A stretch of DNA of 64,000 bases from Alkalihalobacillus alcalophilus ATCC 27647 = CGMCC 1.3604 (GTDB taxonomy: Bacteria > Bacillota > Bacilli > Bacillales > Bacillaceae_D): NCBI RefSeq assembly GCF_000292245.2, contig NZ_ALPT02000005.1, positions 1 through 64,000 on the forward strand, given 5' to 3'. The position numbers were made by a program, and so were the translations under genes. Below are positions 17,075 to 25,800 of the stretch, piece after piece. The notes beneath the pieces are model-generated. The model saw only the letters and a program-made list of their open reading frames with translations. It ran no database searches and was not told the origin of the DNA. Positions within the stretch are counted from its first letter, which is position 1. The number at the start of each line of letters is the position of its first letter.

Positions 17075-19117
17075 TTATAGTTTTACACAAACAACTGTAG
17101 AAAGAGGGTTCACTTCTAAGCTCTCTCCGTTGAATGTATACAATGGTATCAGAGATGCGGCTTGCTCGTCAACGACAACCTGCCAATTTCCATAGTCAAA
17201 AGAGAACTGTTTTTTGTGCATACTTGCATTAAAAATCACGATAATGTCCTTCCATTCCCCGTATTGTTCTACTTCTTTTAACATAAAGGCTAAACAACCT
17301 TCACTTGTTTTTAGCCATTTAATATGTTCAAAAATCTGTTTGTACGTTGGCAATCTAAAAGCACCATGGGCTTTACGAACCGCGATTAACCCTTTTACAA
17401 ATTCAACATTGCCTCGGTACTCATAACAGCGTTCCCAATCAAATTGATTGATAAAATCATCGGCATTGTACGAATTCTCATCCCCGTATTTTGTGCGGAA
17501 AAATTCCTGTCCTGCATGTAAAAATGGAATACCTTGTGATAATAAGACAAGTGCACTTGCTAAACGGTGCCGCTTCATTCTTATCGAGTTATCTTCCTTC
17601 GTACTTCGTTCAAGTTTATCCCATAAAGTATGGTTATCATGGGCCTCAACATAATGAATCGCCTGTTGCGGGGAGTGAAATAGTTCTGGGTTACCTAAAA
17701 CCCCAGACATTAATAGCTGCATATCAATCTGTGCTCCATGGATAAATCCTTGTGCAGTTATCGCAAAAGTACTTCCTTTAATCACATCACGAAAATTATC
17801 TTCAAAAAAAGCAAGGTCAGGAATTTGTTTCGCTTGTGATAAAGTTGCCCTCTTTTCAACAGGATAAGCGGTCGCTAAATCCCACCCTTCCCCTAATAAA
17901 AGAGCGTTTGGTTTTCTTTTTCTCACTTGGCAAGCGACTTGTTTCATTGTTTCAATATCAATAATCCCCATTAAATCAAAACGAAAACCATCGACATCAT
18001 ATTCTTCAAGCCAGTAAGTGACACAATCAACGATAAATTTTCGAACCATTTTTCTTTCTGTCGCTAAATCATTCCCTACACCCGTCCCATTGCTAAGTTG
18101 CCCATTAGGACTAATGCGAAAATAATAACCCGGAACAAGCTGCTCAAAATCAGATTGCTCTTGAATATACACATGATTGAAAACCACGTCTAAGATTACT
18201 TTCAAATTGTTTTGATGAAGAGTTGCGATCATTTCTTTTAACTCACTCAATCTTGTATATCCGTGGTAAGGATCGGTAGCATAACTACCTTCTGGGGCAA
18301 AATAGTGAACGGGATCATAACCCCAATTGTACTGCTTTTGCCAATTGGCTTCATCAACACTGCCAAAATCATTTACGGGCAAAAATTCTACATGAGTGAT
18401 GCCAAGCTGTTTCAAATAATCTAACCCTGAGCGAATCCCTTGGATCGTAACCGTATTTTTTTCCGTTAAGCCTTCATACTTCCCCTTAGCCACGATTCCA
18501 TTATTTCTTCCAATCGTAAAGTCACGAATATGAAGTTCATAAATAATCGCATCTTGATTTGTAACCGGAAGACTATAGACTGGCCAATCATTTGGATCAG
18601 TTTTTCTCAAATCACCAATCATCGCCTTTTGTCCGTTGACCGTAAGCATTTTTGCATATGGATCATTTGCTTTTCTCCACTCCCCATTTATCAACACTTC
18701 AAGTTGATAAAAGAATAATTCAAAATCTCCCTCTAGTGTCGTCCTCCATACTCCTTTTTCTGTTCGTATTAGTGGAATAATCTGATTTTTATCCCCGTTC
18801 CAATCATTCGTTAACAGTAACTTCACTTCATTAGCAGTAGGAGCCCAAACAGCAACCGACGTTTTTTCTTTATGATAATGAACACCTAAATCATCGCCTG
18901 GATAATAATATAGTTGATCGAATAACTCGGTTCGAACAAGCGTCGGGGAAATTCCAATAACGGCTTTATCTTCATTTAATTGCAGATAACTTATTTGACC
19001 TAATATATATGGCTCTTCTAACTTTAGGATTAAACGATTTGCACCAATGCTTTCTATAAAAAATGAAAGCTGTTGATGTGTATCACTTTTTATGTGAAGA
19101 GAATTTATATCTTCCAT
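17075..19117 (-). CDS. amyX: Type I pullulanase
   Basis: 680 aa. Hydrolyses alpha-1,6 branches of pullulan, glycogen and starch. There is no signal peptide, so it is cytoplasmic. An N-terminal CBM48-like domain (about 85-165) precedes the GH13 barrel with the pullulanase signature YNWGYDP (about 265), VILDVVFNHV, GFRFDLMG (nucleophile Asp), LLLGEGWD (acid Glu) and EAHDNHT. The length is close to B. subtilis AmyX. It probably debranches glycogen or imported dextrins. A small open frame ends inside its first codons. Confidence 0.93.
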   Translation of the reverse strand: MEDINSLHIKSDTHQQLSFFIESIGANRLILKLEEPYILGQISYLQLNEDKAVIGISPTLVRTELFDQLYYYPGDDLGVHYHKEKTSVAVWAPTANEVKLLLTNDWNGDKNQIIPLIRTEKGVWRTTLEGDFELFFYQLEVLINGEWRKANDPYAKMLTVNGQKAMIGDLRKTDPNDWPVYSLPVTNQDAIIYELHIRDFTIGRNNGIVAKGKYEGLTEKNTVTIQGIRSGLDYLKQLGITHVEFLPVNDFGSVDEANWQKQYNWGYDPVHYFAPEGSYATDPYHGYTRLSELKEMIATLHQNNLKVILDVVFNHVYIQEQSDFEQLVPGYYFRISPNGQLSNGTGVGNDLATERKMVRKFIVDCVTYWLEEYDVDGFRFDLMGIIDIETMKQVACQVRKRKPNALLLGEGWDLATAYPVEKRATLSQAKQIPDLAFFEDNFRDVIKGSTFAITAQGFIHGAQIDMQLLMSGVLGNPELFHSPQQAIHYVEAHDNHTLWDKLERSTKEDNSIRMKRHRLASALVLLSQGIPFLHAGQEFFRTKYGDENSYNADDFINQFDWERCYEYRGNVEFVKGLIAVRKAHGAFRLPTYKQIFEHIKWLKTSEGCLAFMLKEVEQYGEWKDIIVIFNASMHKKQFSFDYGNWQVVVDEQAASLIPLYTFNGESLEVNPLSTVVCVKL

Positions 19118-19275
19118 TTCAATATTTTTTTAAATTCAGCCTCTATAGTAAAGAAGTCTATTAGTTGTACATTTTTTAAAATCGTTTGACTGATAAGTGG
19201 TTTAGCTTGGTCCATCCATTCGACCCCTTTCGAGAGCATTCTAATCTTTCTGTCAATCTTCAATACTATCAGCAT
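19105..19275 (-). CDS. Possible small ORF coupled to amyX
   Basis: 56 codons from ATG at 19275 (or 44 aa from the internal ATG at 19239), ending MDQAKPLISQTILKNVQLID... and stopping at 19105. It overlaps the amyX start by 13 nt, an arrangement often seen in translational coupling. The composition looks protein-like, but SD sequences for both starts are weak (AGG, AAAG) and I recognise no family. It could be chance or a relic. Confidence 0.3.
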   Translation of the reverse strand: MLIVLKIDRKIRMLSKGVEWMDQAKPLISQTILKNVQLIDFFTIEAEFKKILKWKI

Positions 19276-19476
19276 TACCTATGAACTTACTTTTAAACCA
19301 AAACGTTCTCTGATTTTCCATGAATAAACCTACTTGTTTTAATTAACGGAAAGCAAAGAATTATTACATTCTTCAAAACTAATGCTAGGCAAAAGAAAGA
19401 TATTCCCTTAAAATAAGAAGGTCAAAGTGTGGGGTTAATTTATCCACACTTTATCTTTATGATCGGAGGAAGTGTA

Positions 19477-20349
19477 ATGCTAAAAGAAACAACCACGAAA
19501 CGAGTTCGTCTTCTCGTTTCATGTAAAGACCGAGCTGGTATCGTTTCAGCTATCTCAACTTTTCTATACAATCATGGTGCCAATATTGTCCAATCAGATC
19601 AATATTCAACAGACCCCATTGGTGGGATGTTTTTTATGCGGATCGAATTTGATTTACCCCCTAAAAAGAGCTCTTTTGAAAAATTAAAAGAGGAATTTAT
19701 AGAGATTGCGGAAAACTTTTATTTAGATTGGAAAATGTCATTAGCAAATCAAAAGAAAAAGATGGCCATCTTTGTATCAAAAGAGGATCATTGTTTAATG
19801 GAACTGTTATGGAAATGGAAAGCAGGAGAATTGAATGTCGACATTCCTCTTGTTATTAGCAACCATACGAACAACCAACAAGCCGTTGAAGCATATGGGA
19901 TTCCCTATCATTATATTCCGGTAACTAAGGATACAAAACAACAATCCGAACAAAAAGCAATTAATTTAATTAAAGAAGCAAATATCGATTTTTCTGTCTT
20001 AGCAAGATATATGCAAATTTTATCCCCTACATTTGTCCAAGCTTTTCCACACCAAATCATTAACATTCATCACTCTTTTTTACCTGCTTTTATTGGAGCC
20101 AATCCTTATGCAAAAGCATTTGAACGTGGTGTAAAGCTAATTGGAGCAACAGCTCATTATGTAACAAATGATTTAGATGAAGGACCGATTATTGAACAAG
20201 ATGTATTAAGAGCCAACCATCGCTATTCAACGGAACAACTTCGAGTCGCTGGGCGGAATGTCGAACGAATCACTTTAGCAAGAGCAGTTCAATGGCATAT
20301 CAACGACCAAGTCATTGTTTATGGTAATAAAACCGTCGTCTTTTCATAA
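19477..20349 (+). CDS. purU: Formyltetrahydrofolate deformylase
   Basis: 290 aa. Hydrolyses 10-formyl-THF to formate and THF, supplying formate and balancing one-carbon pools. An N-terminal ACT domain (about 8-85, RLLVSCKDRAGIVSAISTFL) is followed by the formyltransferase-fold domain (about 90-285), with INIHHSFLPAFIGANPY and HYVTNDLDEGPIIEQD carrying the catalytic Asn/His/Asp set. The start is the ATG after GGAGGA; an in-frame ATG 16 codons upstream has no SD. Single gene with its own terminator. Confidence 0.93.
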   Translation: MLKETTTKRVRLLVSCKDRAGIVSAISTFLYNHGANIVQSDQYSTDPIGGMFFMRIEFDLPPKKSSFEKLKEEFIEIAENFYLDWKMSLANQKKKMAIFVSKEDHCLMELLWKWKAGELNVDIPLVISNHTNNQQAVEAYGIPYHYIPVTKDTKQQSEQKAINLIKEANIDFSVLARYMQILSPTFVQAFPHQIINIHHSFLPAFIGANPYAKAFERGVKLIGATAHYVTNDLDEGPIIEQDVLRANHRYSTEQLRVAGRNVERITLARAVQWHINDQVIVYGNKTVVFS

Positions 20350-20366
20350 AAGAATCAAACGAAAAA

Positions 20367-20402
20367 AGCAGATGGTCGATTGTATAACCGACCATCTGCT
20401 TT
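20367..20402. terminator. Terminator between purU and the HicB-like gene
   Basis: Stem AGCAGATGGTCG/CGACCATCTGCT, perfect over 12 bp, with A and T runs on each side; serves both convergent genes. Confidence 0.88.
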
Positions 20403-20411
20403 CATTTGAGG

Positions 20412-20741
20412 TTAGCCTCTTTTTTCGTGTAACGTTTGTAATTCTAAATTGATATAAGTAAACTCTTCATCACTCATATCTTGTTCCAAAACAATAAGCT
20501 GACCACCAGTTTGTGCTTCTGGTAATAAATGCTCCCCGTTCTTTTTAATCCACAAATTCAAAGAGTCCGTTAATCCCTTTTTTGCTTCATAAATGGTATC
20601 ACCAAAACTGACGCACCCATCTACTCCATTAATTTCAAACATGAACTCAGTTCCACCCATCCAGTTTGGCACGCGCCGAACAGTCCAAGAAAAAACATCT
20701 GGTTGAACGATATGAATTTGCTCTGATCTCCCATTAATCAT
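20412..20741 (-). CDS. Small HicB-like domain protein, no HicA partner seen
   Basis: 109 aa. The middle (about 38-75) resembles the HicB antitoxin fold: INGVDGCVSFGDTIYEAKKG followed by LTDSLNLWIKKNGEHLLPEA, which parallels the LPGC..GDT..EA..IPEP pattern of HicB. There is no DNA-binding tail and no HicA-like neighbour, so it is either an orphan HicB-like protein or an unrelated fold with a chance match. SD AAGGAGGG is strong. It stands alone between two hairpins. Confidence 0.5.
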   Translation of the reverse strand: MINGRSEQIHIVQPDVFSWTVRRVPNWMGGTEFMFEINGVDGCVSFGDTIYEAKKGLTDSLNLWIKKNGEHLLPEAQTGGQLIVLEQDMSDEEFTYINLELQTLHEKRG

Positions 20742-20799
20742 GTAGTCCCTCCTTCAAACCATTCATTCGTTCAGAAAATTACGTTCTATAAAACGTAAA

Positions 20800-20841
20800 G
20801 GAATCCTCCTAATTATGCGTTCATAATGAAGGAGGAGTCTT
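20800..20841. terminator. Hairpin between ytlQ and the HicB-like gene
   Basis: Imperfect long stem (GGAATCCTCCTAATTATG opposite CATAATGAAGGAGGAGTC). It may terminate the ytlQ transcript on the minus strand, although the T tract is short (CCTTTACG). Confidence 0.5.
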
Positions 20842-20966
20842 TAACCTAGCTATATTTTCCATCAATTCCCTACTGCCGGGATATTAAAACCCTTTTTCAC
20901 ATATCTAATAAATGACACATACCAAGTTATTATAAAGATTTTCGTGAAGCTTTTCAAGAATAATAT

Positions 20967-21894
20967 TCACTTTTCAGTCTCCGTAATCTCTTCAACCTCT
21001 TCTCCATCTTCCATCACCTTTGTCTGGCAATAAGAGAGAAGTGTACTCGTAATTTGAAACTGTGACTTTTTTAATGGAGACGGGTGTTTAATTAACTTTT
21101 CTTTCCATAGCTTAAAATTACGTTTATCGACAAACTCAACCTTTGAGCCTTTTAGTTTATTATCAATAATACTATTTGGCGATAGTACGACTTTACGAAT
21201 TTCCGTATGTAAGTTTTTTTGCTTTATAATTTGCTGGACAATTTTTTCCATCCGTGTTAATTCCAATAACGGACTAAGCCTTTTTTTCTTTTTTATGAAT
21301 ATACTCTATCCAAAACCGCTCCGAACTTGCTTCAAATACACTTAAATCTTCACCATTTAGAATCGTCAGGCATAGAATTTCAGTTGGGCTTATAAGGAGA
21401 ATTTCAAATTCAATTTCTGCATTTTTGAGATAAAAAATCGGTTCATAAAAGAGAAAATAGTTTTCCGGAATATCAATACAGAATTGCTTCAGCCATTTAT
21501 CCTGGAAAAAACCTTCATCCAAATTAGAACGTTCACCTAAAGATGAGCTTGCCCATGTTATTTGTGATTCAAACACCGAATTTAAATATTCCTGTCTTTT
21601 TTTCTGTAACGAATCGTCTAATGACCTAAAATCATCTTTTTCTAAAAAAGGGGCTTCTTTTATTTTCCACGATTTTATCGAGTTCCAAATGGGATGCTGT
21701 AACCATTTATTAAGAAGCTTTTGTTGTGGTGCTTCATCTGGTTCGATTTCTTCTAAACGATTTTGAGCTTGTTCCCATTCAGCTTTAATATAATACCAAC
21801 GCTCTTTTTTCATCCGAGTAAATTGGCTTGAGTAATGATTTAAATCAATTTGGTAACGAGAAACATAATCAGATAACTTTACTAAATGAGCCAT
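20967..21894 (-). pseudogene. ytlQ: YtlQ-like protein, frame broken once in this sequence
   Basis: Read directly there are two frames: 21274-21894 (206 aa, MAHLVKLSDYVSRYQIDLNH..., ending HKKEKKA) and 20967-21266 (99 aa, ELTRMEKIVQQIIKQ...). The break is at a T7 run (21281-21287). Removing one base joins them as ...HKKEKRLSPLLELTRMEK and gives one 308-aa protein. YtlQ occupies this place next to ytlP in B. subtilis; its function is unknown. As with murC, a homopolymer miscall is likelier than real decay. No catalytic motif was recognised. Confidence 0.65.
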
Positions 21895-21944
21895 AGGCTC
21901 CCTCCCTCAATCGAGCGATATCTCTGTCTTTTAAAGTTTACCTA

Positions 21945-22523
21945 TTATATCGGCCAATCTTTCCTTCCTTCAATAGATTTTTTTAAGGGAAAAGTCGCAA
22001 TCACTTCATATTTAGGTATTCTCTTTATATTCGTTTGAAAGAAACAAAATTCGGTTACAGACCAGCTCCATATTTTTTCTAGTTTTGACGGTGGCTCATA
22101 GTCAAAGGAAGCATCCCACCTCCTTGCCAGTGTAATATGAGGAGCAAACGGGCGCCTATCTACTTCATAATCAAATCGTTCACATATATTGGCGATAAGC
22201 TGTTGGTTATTAACTAAAGCGGATTCCTTTAAAACATCCTTAAAAAAAATACGTGGTTTAGCTACTTGACCAAAGGTTCCAGCTTTCCCTAACGTCAGCT
22301 GAAATGGAGCTAGTTGAGTTATCTCTAAGTAGAGTTGATTGATTAAAGTTTGTTTCTTTTCATCCTCACAAGCTCCCAGAAAAAAAAGAGTCAAATGATA
22401 ATCTTCAGGATGAACCCATCTTTGAAACGGGTAACTATCTTTTAACGATTGTGTATACTGATTAAGCACTGATTTGATCTCAGCTGGTAGGTCAATCCCG
22501 ATAAAATAATGTTTTAAGTTCAT
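21945..22523 (-). CDS. thpR: RNA 2',3'-cyclic phosphodiesterase (2H family)
   Basis: 192 aa from the ATG after GGAGGG; a GTG four codons upstream lies inside that SD. Two HxTx motifs of the 2H phosphoesterase family are present: YHLTLFFLG (about 43) and PHITLARRW (about 133). Members open 2',3'-cyclic phosphates and have 2'-5' RNA ligase activity in vitro. It corresponds to YtlP. Lies upstream of ytlQ on the same strand with a 50-bp gap. Confidence 0.88.
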   Translation of the reverse strand: MNLKHYFIGIDLPAEIKSVLNQYTQSLKDSYPFQRWVHPEDYHLTLFFLGACEDEKKQTLINQLYLEITQLAPFQLTLGKAGTFGQVAKPRIFFKDVLKESALVNNQQLIANICERFDYEVDRRPFAPHITLARRWDASFDYEPPSKLEKIWSWSVTEFCFFQTNIKRIPKYEVIATFPLKKSIEGRKDWPI

Positions 22524-22583
22524 TTTACCCTCCACGACTAAGCTTTTTATAACATCTATACACTATCCTTAACCTAACTCTTT

Positions 22584-22613
22584 TTGAACATCCCCTTTTA
22601 CGTATGATAAAAT
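22584..22613 (+). promoter_or_regulatory. Candidate sigma-A promoter of ytkP
   Basis: TTGAAC, 18 nt, TAAAAT, ending about 30 bp before the ytkP ATG and close to its SD. Acceptable match in the right place; no operator seen. Confidence 0.5.
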
Positions 22614-22644
22614 AAAAGGACTGAATAAAAGAGGAAGTGAAAAT

Positions 22645-23583
22645 ATGAAAGTTGTTTCAAATATGGCCGAATTGATAGGTGAAACACCTTTAGTTCGCCT
22701 CAACCGGATCACAAATCCAAATGGTGCGACCGTGTATTTAAAAATGGAAATGCAAAACCCGAGCGGCAGTGTAAAAGATCGAGCTGCTTGCCAAATGATT
22801 GTGGAAGCCGAACAAAATGGTCACTTGAAGCCTGGCTCCACTATTATTGAGCCTACATCCGGAAATACAGGCATCGGCTTAGCAATGAACGCTGCGGCTC
22901 GTGGATACCGTGCGATTATTGTGATGCCTGATACAATGTCAAAGGAACGAATCAATTTATTAAAAGCATACGGAGCTGAAGTGATTTTAACTGAAGGTGA
23001 TAAAAAGATGCCCGGTGCGATTGATAAAGCGTATAAGTTACATAATGAAATTAAAGATAGTTTTTTGCCCATGCAATTTGAAAATGAAGCCAATCCAAAT
23101 GCCCACCGTCAAACAACGGCTATTGAAATTAAAGAAGCAATGGACGAGCTCCAGAAACCTTTATCAGCTTTTATTGCCGCTTCCGGCACAGGTGGTACGA
23201 TTACAGGAACTGGTGAAGAGTTAAAGAAATTTTACCCTAAATGTACCGTTCATGTTGTTGAACCAGCTGGCTCACCAGTCTTATCAGGTGGCAGACCGGG
23301 TCCACACAAATTAGTTGGAACGAGCCCTGGATTCATTCCACCGATTTTAAATCAAAATGTTTATGATGACATTTTTAAAATTGAAGATGAGGATGCTTAT
23401 CAAACAACAAGAGAGCTCGCTAAAAAAGAAGGAATATTAGTTGGGCCATCTTCAGGTGCTGCTTGTTTTGCCGCGATGAGGGTAGCTGAAAAGTTATCTC
23501 CAGATGAAATCGTTGTGGCGATTGCTTGTGATACAGGCGAACGTTATTTATCAACCGATTTGTTTGATTTCGAACAAGAATAA
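22645..23583 (+). CDS. ytkP: Cysteine synthase-like PLP enzyme YtkP
   Basis: 312 aa, fold-type II PLP enzyme of the O-acetylserine sulfhydrylase family. PLP lysine K44 in NPSGSVKDR, substrate loop PTSGNTGIGLAM, phosphate-binding GTGGTITGTGEELK and GPSSGAACFAAM. It starts MKVVSNMAELIGETPLVRLN, like YtkP, the CysK paralogue at this locus. It probably makes cysteine from O-acetylserine and sulfide, but the true substrate of YtkP is less certain than that of CysK. SD AGAGGAAG. Confidence 0.88.
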   Translation: MKVVSNMAELIGETPLVRLNRITNPNGATVYLKMEMQNPSGSVKDRAACQMIVEAEQNGHLKPGSTIIEPTSGNTGIGLAMNAAARGYRAIIVMPDTMSKERINLLKAYGAEVILTEGDKKMPGAIDKAYKLHNEIKDSFLPMQFENEANPNAHRQTTAIEIKEAMDELQKPLSAFIAASGTGGTITGTGEELKKFYPKCTVHVVEPAGSPVLSGGRPGPHKLVGTSPGFIPPILNQNVYDDIFKIEDEDAYQTTRELAKKEGILVGPSSGAACFAAMRVAEKLSPDEIVVAIACDTGERYLSTDLFDFEQE

Positions 23584-23672
23584 GATTTTTATAGAATTTA
23601 TCGTTCTACTTCACTTGCAGAGAGCGCTCTCTACACAGAATTTATGCCAATAGTAAGTGAATTCCATATAAG

Positions 23673-23722
23673 CGGGCTGTCCCAAAAATCATGAAAATGA
23701 GCTTTGAGGGTTCAGCCTTTTT
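23673..23722 (+). terminator. Terminator of ytkP
   Basis: GGGCTGTCCCAAAA paired with TTTGAGGGTTCAGCC, then TTTTT. Nearly identical in sequence to the hairpin behind ytlD at 50416-50467, so it belongs to a repeated terminator family. Confidence 0.75.
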
Positions 23723-23769
23723 AAATATTATAAAAGTGAAAGGAGAGAGACACCACTCCCCTTCATTCA

Positions 23770-25194
23770 TTATTTCGCCAATTCGTAAAAAGCCTCTGCG
23801 TAGATGGCCGTCATTTTGATGAGATCATCAATAAGAATATGTTCGTCCTTCTGATGGGCAAGATCTTCCCTTCCTGGAAATTGGGCCCCAAAAGCGACTC
23901 CTTTTTTTAAGGCACGTGCATATGTGGCCCCACCTGTTGAAAGTAATGTCGCTTTTTCACCAGTTTGCCGCTCATATACATTTTGTAAAATTTTGATTTC
24001 TGGTTCATCTTCTGCCACATAATTCGCTTCCATTTTGCTTTTGATCTCACACTGTACCATTAACGTCTCTAATGTATTTTTCAACTTAAAAAATACTTCA
24101 TTTAATTCGACTTCAACTGGGCAACGAATATTCAACCCCACTGTCGCATCTTCATCTTGTTCAAAGCTAAATGTTCCCGCATTCACCGTCAGAGCCCCGG
24201 AAATACGATCACTTACAGCTATCCCTAAAGCCTCTCCTCTCTCGTCAAGTTGCTGAGTAATAAACGACAAATAGTTTTTAGCACGCTTTTGCACCGGCCA
24301 TTTTAATAAAAAAGGAGCAAGAATTTTTGCCGCGTTGATTCCTTTTTCTGGTGTAGAGCCATGGGCAGAGATTCCTTTTATCGATATTCGAACTTCATCT
24401 TTTACGATTTCATATGAACCAATATGTTTTTCTTGTTTAAGCCATTGTTCAAACTGGGCACACACGGATTGCTGCTCCACTTCACTTTTCACGACTAAAA
24501 TCGCTTCCGCATAATCAGGAACCATATTCAAACGTTCCCCTGCTCGAAAGGTTTGTAAAACCATTTGCGACTCCTTCATTTTTGCTAAGCTCGCTTCTTC
24601 TTTTTCAAAACTTAGTTTCAAATCAAGTAAGCCTTTCTCCGCATGAATAATCGGAAAATCGGCATCTGGTGCAATTCCAAAGCTCGGCATTTCCTCATGT
24701 TGACGGTAATAATCGACACAGCGCCAGTCACTTTCTTCATCGGTTCCAATAATCATTCGAATCCTTTTAGATAAAGCTAAGCCACTCTCTTTAATGATTT
24801 TCATTGCATAATACGCGGCCATCGTCGGTCCTTTATCATCCATCGCCCCTCTTGCATAAATACGCCCATCACGTATTTGAGCAGCAAACGGAGGAGAGCT
24901 CCAACCATTACCCGCTGGAACAACATCTAAATGACACAGGATACCGATCATTTCCGTTCCTGTTCCTAATTCAATGATTCCAGCGTAACCATCCACATTT
25001 TTTACAAAAAATTCATCTTTTTCCCCAATTTTTAATAAATACTGTAATGCTTCATCAATTTGCTGACCAAATGGCTGGGTTTCATTAGCTGTTGATTCCT
25101 TTAATATGCTTGGGATTTGAAGGAATTTCTGTGTTTCAGTAATCAGATCTTCTTGTCTATTTTTTGCTTCATTTAACCAATTTATTGTTGACAT
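23770..25194 (-). CDS. pepV: Dipeptidase PepV (M20A family)
   Basis: 474 aa. M20 zinc peptidase features: GILCHLDVVPAGNGW (metal His and Asp), YARGAMDDKGPTMAAY (bridging Asp), GTDEESDWRC (catalytic Glu and metal ligand), DADFPIIHAEKG, and the C-terminal STGGATYARAL. PepV cleaves unspecific dipeptides in the cytoplasm for amino acid recovery. It corresponds to YtjP. Convergent with ytkP; the spacer upstream is shared with the ytzE leader. Confidence 0.92.
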   Translation of the reverse strand: MSTINWLNEAKNRQEDLITETQKFLQIPSILKESTANETQPFGQQIDEALQYLLKIGEKDEFFVKNVDGYAGIIELGTGTEMIGILCHLDVVPAGNGWSSPPFAAQIRDGRIYARGAMDDKGPTMAAYYAMKIIKESGLALSKRIRMIIGTDEESDWRCVDYYRQHEEMPSFGIAPDADFPIIHAEKGLLDLKLSFEKEEASLAKMKESQMVLQTFRAGERLNMVPDYAEAILVVKSEVEQQSVCAQFEQWLKQEKHIGSYEIVKDEVRISIKGISAHGSTPEKGINAAKILAPFLLKWPVQKRAKNYLSFITQQLDERGEALGIAVSDRISGALTVNAGTFSFEQDEDATVGLNIRCPVEVELNEVFFKLKNTLETLMVQCEIKSKMEANYVAEDEPEIKILQNVYERQTGEKATLLSTGGATYARALKKGVAFGAQFPGREDLAHQKDEHILIDDLIKMTAIYAEAFYELAK

Positions 25195-25229
25195 TTTTAA
25201 TCTCCTTGTCAGTCAATATATCAAAACTT

Positions 25230-25258
25230 TTGATTGTTTTTTAAAAATAGTGTACACT
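25230..25258 (+). promoter_or_regulatory. Sigma-A promoter ahead of the ytzE leader
   Basis: TTGATT, 17 nt, TACACT, followed by TATAAGC. It starts transcription about 270 bp before ytzE, giving an unusually long leader. Confidence 0.6.
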
Positions 25259-25279
25259 ATAAGCAAACGAGGGAAATTG

Positions 25280-25438
25280 ATGTTTAATTTCAATCTAAAT
25301 CAATATTTACATTTCCATATCCCTACACCATGCTCTAATAGTCTTAACAGAGAATTTTCTTATTATTATGGAACACCCGGTTGCTTTGTTTTAAGTAGCA
25401 ACTTGGGAAGACGTGTAATCAGTATCCCTTGTCACTAA
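25280..25438 (+). CDS. Possible leader ORF upstream of ytzE
   Basis: 52 codons from an ATG preceded by GAGGG at 6 nt, starting MFNFNLNQYLHFHIPTPC and ending at TAA 98 bp before ytzE. The peptide matches no family I know. A hairpin with GTTGCT/AGTAGCAAC arms lies within it (about 25380-25405). It may be a true small protein, a leader peptide, or a non-coding leader RNA. Confidence 0.35.
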   Translation: MFNFNLNQYLHFHIPTPCSNSLNREFSYYYGTPGCFVLSSNLGRRVISIPCH

Positions 25439-25536
25439 TTTCCGGTCAATTAGTCATCAGTCTGCATGTCGTAGCCACTTGCTACATACACATTTTAGTA
25501 AAGACTCGACTTAATTAAGAAAGAAGGAGTGATTTT

Positions 25537-25755
25537 TTGAATACTTCAACTGATCGTATGCTGACTCGTATTAAATCCATTTACCTCTACATCAAACAAA
25601 GGGGAACCGTCACGACGAATGAATTGGTTGAAGAGTTCGGGATTACGCAACGGACGATCCAACGAGATTTAAACGTATTAGAGTATAACAAGCTTGTTGA
25701 AAGTCCTACACGAGGAAAATGGAGCGTTACAAAAAAGAAGATCCGCATATCATAA
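25537..25755 (+). CDS. ytzE: DeoR-type small HTH regulator YtzE
   Basis: 72 aa, a stand-alone DeoR N-terminal winged helix (about 12-62, GTVTTNELVEEFGITQRTIQ) without an effector domain. The start is TTG at 25537, set by AAGAAGGAG 9 nt upstream, giving MNTSTDRMLTRIKS as in YtzE. It presumably binds DNA; targets unknown. It is preceded by a long leader and followed by a terminator shared with the pseudouridine synthase. Confidence 0.87.
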   Translation: MNTSTDRMLTRIKSIYLYIKQRGTVTTNELVEEFGITQRTIQRDLNVLEYNKLVESPTRGKWSVTKKKIRIS

Positions 25756-25770
25756 TTATATCAGGTATAG

Positions 25771-25800
25771 AAACCCAGTCTTATTGTAGAGGCTGGGTTT
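25771..25800. terminator. Bidirectional terminator after ytzE
   Basis: AAACCCAGTCT/AGAGGCTGGGTTT hairpin with one bulge, between convergent genes; its edge touches the stop codon of the pseudouridine synthase. Confidence 0.75.

Noticed and set aside
22645..23583. Cystathionine beta-synthase instead of cysteine synthase-like enzyme
   Set aside because: No CBS domain, no adjacent mccB-type gene, and the N-terminus and locus match YtkP.
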